This document shows, piece by piece, positions 58,253 through 64,000 of a stretch of 64,000 nucleotides of DNA. Made by a program: the position numbers and the translations under genes. The DNA is from Antarctobacter sediminis (GTDB lineage: Bacteria; Pseudomonadota; Alphaproteobacteria; Rhodobacterales; Rhodobacteraceae). The stretch lies in the NCBI RefSeq assembly GCF_019218285.1, contig NZ_JAHUZG010000003.1:620001-684000 (forward strand), read 5' to 3'. A model generated the notes under the pieces. That model did not search any database, was not told the DNA's origin, and saw nothing but the letters and a program-made list of their open reading frames with translations. Numbering within the stretch: position 1 is the first letter of the stretch; each line of letters begins with the position of its first letter.

Positions 58253-58399
58253 GAGCCCGGTCCTCCGTGTTGCCTTTCCTGCCAGATGTGGACAGAGTGC
58301 GCCTCCGGCAAGATTTGCTGCAACGCGTTCACGTCCTCGTGTGCTGAGGCTTGAAATGTTACAGAAAGCCGGGGAGTTGACCAGCCGGAGAACAGATTT

Positions 58400-59482
58400 G
58401 TGGGACTGAGACCGGACCTAGTTGAAATACTTGCGCGGGCACGGGCGGACCTGCGTATGGGGGTTCCCGTCGGTTTGTGTATCGATGGCGGGCATGTGCT
58501 GGTGGCCTCTGCCGAAACCCTCTCCGAGGACCGGTTGCGCGCGCTTCAGGCTCTGGGGCCGATGGATCTGGCGCTGACGGACCGCCGGTCGGCAACGCTC
58601 AAGGCGAGGGCCTATGACGGCGACGTGGCCCGGATCATTGTCCCCGCGGATGCACGACTATCCTGGGTGCAGGATCTGTCTGACCCGGCCGATGATCTTG
58701 CCAATCCGATGAAGGGGCCATTGCAGACCCGGCGTGAAGGATCTGCGGCGGCGCATCGCCTTGCCCTGCAATTGTGCAAGGGCGCGCGGCTGTTGCCTGC
58801 GGCGCTTGTGGTCCCGGTTGCCCCGGGGATGGCCGTGTCCCAAGGCTTGCTGGAGGTCGAGGGCGCCGAAGCGGCGCCGTTATTGCAGGCCCTGCCGGAT
58901 CTGTCGCACGTGGTGTCGGCCCGTGTTCCCCTGCGGGCCGCCGAAAATGCCCGCCTGCATATCTTTCGCCCGGCGGACGGTTCGGAAGAGCATTACGCCA
59001 TCGAGATCGGGCGCCCGGATCGGGCGCGGCCCGTGTTGTCGCGCCTGCATTCTGCCTGTTTCACCGGTGACTTGCTGGGGTCGCTGAAATGCGATTGCGG
59101 GCCACAACTGAACGCTGCGCTGACCCAGATGGGTCAAGAGGGCGCGGGCGTGCTGTTGTACCTTCAACAAGAAGGGCGTGGCATCGGCCTTGCCAACAAG
59201 ATGCGTGCCTATGCCTTGCAGGATCAGGGGTTCGACACGGTCGAGGCCAACCACCGGCTGGGCTTTGAGGATGACGAACGGGATTTTCGTCTGGGTGCGG
59301 CGATCCTTGGCAAGCTGGGTTTTGACACGGTGCGCCTGATGACGAACAATCCGGCCAAGATGCGGATGATGGAAAGCTGTGGCATCGGTGTGTCCGAACG
59401 TGTCCCGCTCAAGGTTGGTGAAACTCCGTTCAACAGCCGCTATCTGGCTGTCAAAGCAGAGAAATCAGGGCATTTGCTGTAA
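58400..59482 (+). CDS. ribA: GTP cyclohydrolase II
   Basis: A 360-residue enzyme opening GTP for riboflavin synthesis. The catalytic domain (about residues 170-350) has zinc ligands Cys220, Cys231 and Cys233 in SACFTGDLLGSLKCDCGPQL, then YLQQEGRGIGLANKMRAYAL and VRLMTNNPAKMRMM. The first 165 residues resemble a degenerate DHBP-synthase-like extension without its catalytic motifs, a form common in Rhodobacterales. The start is GTG at 58400 with GGAG 9 bases upstream. Confidence 0.92.
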   Translation: MGLRPDLVEILARARADLRMGVPVGLCIDGGHVLVASAETLSEDRLRALQALGPMDLALTDRRSATLKARAYDGDVARIIVPADARLSWVQDLSDPADDLANPMKGPLQTRREGSAAAHRLALQLCKGARLLPAALVVPVAPGMAVSQGLLEVEGAEAAPLLQALPDLSHVVSARVPLRAAENARLHIFRPADGSEEHYAIEIGRPDRARPVLSRLHSACFTGDLLGSLKCDCGPQLNAALTQMGQEGAGVLLYLQQEGRGIGLANKMRAYALQDQGFDTVEANHRLGFEDDERDFRLGAAILGKLGFDTVRLMTNNPAKMRMMESCGIGVSERVPLKVGETPFNSRYLAVKAEKSGHLL

Positions 59483-59573
59483 CGGTCATACCGGCCACTC
59501 GGCTGACGTAGGGGGTGGCGCCGTTGTCAGGGCTGCCATGGGTTCCTAGCTAGGTGTCAAAGGAGAATGCCTG

Positions 59574-60575
59574 ATGCGTTATTCGCTGCTTGACCTGTCC
59601 CCCGTGCCCGAAGGCTCGACCGCTGCCGATGCGCTGCGCAACACCGGCGCGCTTGCCCGCCATGCCGAAGATTGGGGCTATCACCGGTATTGGATGGCGG
59701 AACACCACAACATGCCGGGGATCGCCTCTGCGGCGACCGCGGTTTTGATCGGCCATGTGGCGGGCCTGACCCGTCATATGCGCGTCGGGGCCGGGGGCAT
59801 CATGCTGCCCAACCATGCGCCGCTGGCCGTGGCCGAGGCGTTTGGCACGCTGGCCACATTGTATCCCGACCGGATCGACCTTGGGCTTGGCCGGGCGCCG
59901 GGCGGTGACCATGCGGTCATGCGGGCGCTGGGTGTTCAGCACGCGCGTGCCGAACGTTTCCACGAAGAAGTGGCAGAATTGCGCGATCTCATGGGGCCAC
60001 CAGACGAAAACCGCGCCGTTCGGGCCTTGCCCGGAGAGGGAACGGAGGTGCCGATCTGGATCCTCGGGTCGTCGCTGCACGGTGCGCAGGTGGCGGCGAT
60101 GCTGGGTCTGCCTTATGCCTTTGCCTCGCATTTCGCGCCGGCCATGCTGGGGCAGGCGTTGGAGGTCTACCGCCGCTATTTCAAACCTTCGGCCACGTTG
60201 AAACGTCCGCATGCCATGGTCGCGGTCAATGTCTTTGCCGCCGAGACGGAGGCAGAGGCGCGCCGACTGCGGACCACCATGCAGCAGGCGTTTTATCGGC
60301 TGCGCACGGGCGCTCCGGGCAAGCTGCCTGCGCCTGTCGATGATCTGTCGACAGTGGTGCCTGCCGGGGCGATGCCTGCGCTGGATGAGGCGTTGCGGAT
60401 CAGTGCGGTTGGCGATGCCGCTCAGGTCGAGACACAGATGCGCGAGATCATCGCCACCTATGCGCCGGACGAGGTGATCCTGACCGGGCAGATCCATGAT
60501 CACGGTGCCCGGTTGCGGTCCTTCGAAATTGCCGCCGATGTGATGCAGCGCATCCAGCGCGCCGAAGCGGCCTGA
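59574..60575 (+). CDS. LLM class flavin-dependent oxidoreductase
   Basis: A 333-residue luciferase-like monooxygenase (TIM barrel). [19 protein letters not shown] appears as [18 protein letters not shown], and [20 protein letters not shown] and [11 protein letters not shown] are the standard FMN-site blocks of the YhbW-like group. The substrate is unknown. AAAGGAGAA lies before the ATG. The L,D-transpeptidase gene begins 2 bases after the stop, so they are co-transcribed. Confidence 0.9.
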   Translation: MRYSLLDLSPVPEGSTAADALRNTGALARHAEDWGYHRYWMAEHHNMPGIASAATAVLIGHVAGLTRHMRVGAGGIMLPNHAPLAVAEAFGTLATLYPDRIDLGLGRAPGGDHAVMRALGVQHARAERFHEEVAELRDLMGPPDENRAVRALPGEGTEVPIWILGSSLHGAQVAAMLGLPYAFASHFAPAMLGQALEVYRRYFKPSATLKRPHAMVAVNVFAAETEAEARRLRTTMQQAFYRLRTGAPGKLPAPVDDLSTVVPAGAMPALDEALRISAVGDAAQVETQMREIIATYAPDEVILTGQIHDHGARLRSFEIAADVMQRIQRAEAA

Positions 60576-60577
60576 AA

Positions 60578-61093
60578 ATGCCAGCGCCGCGCGCCTCTGA
60601 CCTCGTATTGACACGGCTTGGGGTCCGGTTTGGCGGGCGGCTCTGGCCCTGTACGCTGGGTCGGGGCGGCGTGTCCACTGACAAGCGGGAAGGCGACGGT
60701 GCGACCCCTGCGGGGGTGCACCGTATCACCGGAATGCTGTACCGTCCCGACAGGATCGCGCCGCCGACACACTGGGCCGTGCCCATCGGTCCGTCTGACC
60801 TGTGGTCCGACGATCCGCGGCACGAAGATTATAACCTGATGGTCCGCGCGCCCTATGCGTGGAGCCATGAACGCCTGCGCCGTGCCGACCGACTGTATGA
60901 TCTGGTCCTGTTGACCGACTGGAACTGGCCTCGCGCGGAAAGGGGGCGGGGCTCTGCAATTTTCCTGCATCGCTGGCGTCGCGCCGGTTATCCGACCGAA
61001 GGGTGCATCGGTTTCCGTCCTGATCACCTTCAGAGGATCGCGGCAGCGATCACGCCGGAAACACGCCTGATCGTGCCCGATAATCTCGCCTAA
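60578..61093 (+). CDS. L,D-transpeptidase family protein
   Basis: A 171-residue YkuD-domain protein. The catalytic block is IFLHRWRRAGYPTEGCIGFR with His131 and nucleophile Cys143; GVSTDKREGDGATPAGVHRI is the N-terminal family block. L,D-transpeptidases cross-link meso-DAP residues or attach lipoproteins to peptidoglycan. No signal peptide is seen, which fits the small YafK/ErfK-less group of unclear location. It is encoded 2 bases after the LLM oxidoreductase. Confidence 0.85.
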   Translation: MPAPRASDLVLTRLGVRFGGRLWPCTLGRGGVSTDKREGDGATPAGVHRITGMLYRPDRIAPPTHWAVPIGPSDLWSDDPRHEDYNLMVRAPYAWSHERLRRADRLYDLVLLTDWNWPRAERGRGSAIFLHRWRRAGYPTEGCIGFRPDHLQRIAAAITPETRLIVPDNLA

Positions 61094-61383
61094 GGGTTGC
61101 GCTAACAGCGCTGAAACCCTCTGATAACGTGAATCTTTTTGGCCGCTTTCACCTGTCTTGGGCCGTCCGCCTTCTGACGCGTTGCAGTCGGACGGCCCGA
61201 ATCGTGCCAAATCACCGGCCATTTGCCCTGCAAGTCGCTGTTTTTCTGACCGTAAGTCACTGATTTGCGCATTGGTTACGCAGATTCCAGCGATTTGCTT
61301 GCAAGTATCGGGCGCACAGGCTTTAGTCTGGGGTCAACACAGCGGGAAAATCCGCGGAATACATAACAGACAGGGAGTCTGAC
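61094..61383 (+). promoter_or_regulatory. Upstream region of the polyamine-type ABC transporter
   Basis: This 290-base gap has no gene. GGGCCGTCCG (61160-61169) pairs perfectly with CGGACGGCCC (61189-61198), 10 bp with a 19-base loop and no T-run, perhaps ending the L,D-transpeptidase transcript. The remaining 180 bases, of mixed composition, should hold the transporter promoter; I see no convincing -35/-10 pair or riboswitch. Confidence 0.5.
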
Positions 61384-62487
<1,104 letters not shown>

Positions 62488-62601
62488 TCTGAATGCCGCT
62501 TGCCGCGTGGGGGTGTTTCACGGGGCAGGCGACCATGGGGCGAGGTTCGTACCCGTAACATCGCCTCGATCAAGATAACGGGTGTTTTTAGGGAGTATGA
62601 C

Positions 62602-63723
62602 ATGAAACTCACCAAGACTCTGCTGGCGACATCGGCCCTGACCGTTGCGGCAGCCGGTGCCTTTGCCGAAAGCCATGCCGACATGGCGATGGACATGACG
62701 CTGGTCAGCTGGGGCGGTGCCTATCAGGCGTCGCAGCAGAAGGCCTATGTCGAACCGTATCTGGCGATGAATTCGGGCGTGTCCGCAACCTGGGACGAAA
62801 GCTCGTCCGAGGCCGTCGCCAAGCTGCGCGCGATGAACGAAGCCAAGAACATCACCTGGGATCTGGTCGACGTCGAGGCAGCAGACGCCATCCGCCTGTG
62901 CGACGAAGGTCTGGCGATGGAAGTCGACCATGACGAGATCCTTGCCCCGGGTCCCGATGGCATGGACGCCTCGGATGACTTCGGCGACATGATCGTGTCC
63001 GATTGCTTTATCCCGCAGATCGTCTTCTCGACGACCTTTGGCTATCGCACCGATATGGTGCCCGAAGGCGTCGAACCGCCGACCGGTGCCTGCGACGTCT
63101 TTGACATGGAAAAATATCCGGGCAAGCGCGCGCTGAACAAGCAGCCGATCGCCAACATGGAATGGGCGCTGCTGTGTGACGGCGTGGCCTACGCAGACGT
63201 CTACGACGTGCTGGAAACCGAAGAAGGTCAGGAACGCGCGCTGGCGAAGCTGGACACCATCAAGGATCAGACGATCTGGTGGTCCTCCTCCTCCGAGCCG
63301 CCGCAGCTGCTGGCGGATGGCGAAGTCTTCATGGCATCGGCCTACAACGGTCGCCTGTTCTCGGCCATCGTCGAGCAGGGTCAGCCGATCGGCATGGCTT
63401 GGGACTGGCAGATGTTTGACCTTGACGGCTGGGTGATCCCCGAGGGCCTGCCCGAGGACCGTCTGGCGCGGGTTCTGGACTTTGTGAAGTTCGCCACCGA
63501 CACCCAGCGTCTGGCCGATCAGGCCAAGTACATCTCTTACGGTCCGGCGCGTGAAAGCTCGGCCCCGCTGGTGTCGACCCATGCCGAACTGGGCATCGAA
63601 ATGGCGCCGCACATGCCGACCGATCCCAACAACGCGAAGAACACCTTTGTGAACAACTACAACTGGTGGGCTGACTACCGCGACGATCTGGACGCCAAGT
63701 TCCAGGCGTGGCTGGCGCAGTAA
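62602..63723 (+). CDS. Periplasmic solute-binding protein, polyamine type (PotD-like)
   Basis: A 373-residue extracellular solute-binding protein. The signal peptide is MKLTKTLLATSALTVAAAGA, cleaved after AFA. The mature start MTLVSWGGAYQASQQKAYVE is typical of the PotD/spermidine-putrescine group, as are PPQLLADGEVFMASAYNGRL and WDWQMFDLDGWVIPEGL. The ligand is probably a polyamine, but binding residues were not mapped. AGGGAG lies before the ATG at 62602. Hairpins after the stop may stabilise this abundant message. Confidence 0.88.
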   Translation: MKLTKTLLATSALTVAAAGAFAESHADMAMDMTLVSWGGAYQASQQKAYVEPYLAMNSGVSATWDESSSEAVAKLRAMNEAKNITWDLVDVEAADAIRLCDEGLAMEVDHDEILAPGPDGMDASDDFGDMIVSDCFIPQIVFSTTFGYRTDMVPEGVEPPTGACDVFDMEKYPGKRALNKQPIANMEWALLCDGVAYADVYDVLETEEGQERALAKLDTIKDQTIWWSSSSEPPQLLADGEVFMASAYNGRLFSAIVEQGQPIGMAWDWQMFDLDGWVIPEGLPEDRLARVLDFVKFATDTQRLADQAKYISYGPARESSAPLVSTHAELGIEMAPHMPTDPNNAKNTFVNNYNWWADYRDDLDAKFQAWLAQ

Positions 63724-63736
63724 TGCCGGTCAGGGG

Positions 63737-63804
63737 CGCGGGGCCAGCCCCGCGTCCGTGATGCGAAAAATCGTCCGTGGCGGGCACTGCTTGCCCGCCA
63801 CGGA
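63737..63804 (+). terminator. Two strong hairpins after the solute-binding protein gene
   Basis: CGCGGGGC (63737-63744) pairs with GCCCCGCG (63747-63754). TCCGTGGCGGGCA (63774-63786) pairs perfectly with TGCCCGCCACGGA (63792-63804), 13 bp. No T-run follows, so they look more like mRNA-stabilising or attenuating structures than full terminators. Confidence 0.65.
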
Positions 63805-63836
63805 CCAACAAAGACTGGGGACGGGGACAGCACGAC

Positions 63837-64000
63837 ATGCCCAAGGGCTATATCATCGGCCATATCACGGTGAACGATCCGGAGGCCTACAAGGAGTATG
63901 TCGAGAAGGACACGCCGATCCTTCTGGGAATGGGCGCACGGCCCATCGTGCGCGGCGGACAGGCCGAGGTCGTCGAAGGCGAGGCCGAAGACCGCCATGT
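63837..64000 (+). CDS. DUF1330 family protein, N-terminal part
   Basis: The last 164 bases encode the first 54 residues of a small protein that runs off the right edge. MPKGYIIGHITVNDPEAYKE and ILLGMGARPIVRGGQAEVVE match the DUF1330 ferredoxin-like (dimeric alpha/beta barrel) family, usually about 95 residues. The function is unknown. It follows the solute-binding protein gene by 113 bases on the same strand. Confidence 0.85.
   Translation, partial: MPKGYIIGHITVNDPEAYKEYVEKDTPILLGMGARPIVRGGQAEVVEGEAEDRH

Overview
The window is chromosomal DNA of a GC-rich alphaproteobacterium, most likely a member of the Rhodobacteraceae (Roseobacter group). This rests on the gene families seen (a DUF3035 lipoprotein, a DUF6525 protein, a DUF5665 protein, a TIGR01459 HAD hydrolase, GcvT-fused dimethylglycine dehydrogenases), on neighbourhoods familiar from that family (rsmB - heparinase - purH; ubiA divergent from rsmE with gshA close by), and on short intergenic repeats I recall from roseobacter genomes. 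No rRNA, tRNA, CRISPR array, insertion sequence or prophage was found. Almost all of it is densely packed core-genome housekeeping DNA.

Layout. 1-2.6 kb: pmbA (cut by the left edge), a phosphodiester glycosidase-family protein, rbfA and dapB. 2.6-11.7 kb: an SDHAF4-like assembly factor, rsmB, a heparinase II/III-family protein, purH, lspA, a DUF3035 lipoprotein and an active/inactive M16 peptidase pair. 11.7-17.5 kb: dapA, a soluble lytic transglycosylase, an EamA exporter, and a divergent mnmD / FAD oxidoreductase pair that looks like a split MnmC. 17.5-24.5 kb: a MaoC dehydratase, an HAD hydrolase, a large OmpA-like envelope protein with a membrane coiled-coil partner, ubiA, and rsmE with two translationally coupled genes. 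24.5-28.9 kb: gshA and a gamma-glutamyltransferase (convergent), then an anti-sigma kinase/STAS pair. 28.9-38.4 kb: a thiolase, free-Met-R-sulfoxide reductase, an XRE-cupin regulator with a four-half-site operator, and a methylamine/C1 cluster (GFA protein, two dimethylglycine dehydrogenase-like proteins, a homocysteine methyltransferase), then a pseudouridine synthase.

38.4-40.3 kb is the only clearly foreign-looking stretch: an AT-rich gene for a HEPN/RES-type protein (probable NAD+-targeting toxin or defence effector) in gene-poor flanks. 40.3-51.7 kb: aldehyde dehydrogenase, a 1-Cys peroxiredoxin behind an Irr-box-like palindrome, an aspartoacylase-like deacylase, xthA, cnoX, a Lon-substrate-binding-domain protein, a Trm112-like protein, a secreted trypsin/SEL1/peptidoglycan-binding protein, a threonine/serine dehydratase, and rpsO. 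51.7-64 kb: DUF6525, a CPA1 antiporter, pnp, an IMPACT-family protein, ohr/ohrR, a CenR-like response regulator, ribA, an LLM flavin monooxygenase, an L,D-transpeptidase and the start of a polyamine-type ABC transporter.

The most interesting signal is not a protein. Upstream of the gamma-glutamyltransferase gene, on its strand, lie two copies of a ~118-base element, 181 bases apart. Their long hairpin keeps its pairing through compensatory changes while the loop and an upstream block complementary to that loop stay identical. This is the signature of a structured RNA (tandem sRNA or tandem cis-regulatory RNA). Other RNA-level signals are two gene-end hairpins with unrelated stems but the same loop, whose complement is an ideal G-quadruplex sequence, and a two-hairpin sRNA candidate with an exposed anti-Shine-Dalgarno segment downstream of the CenR-like gene.
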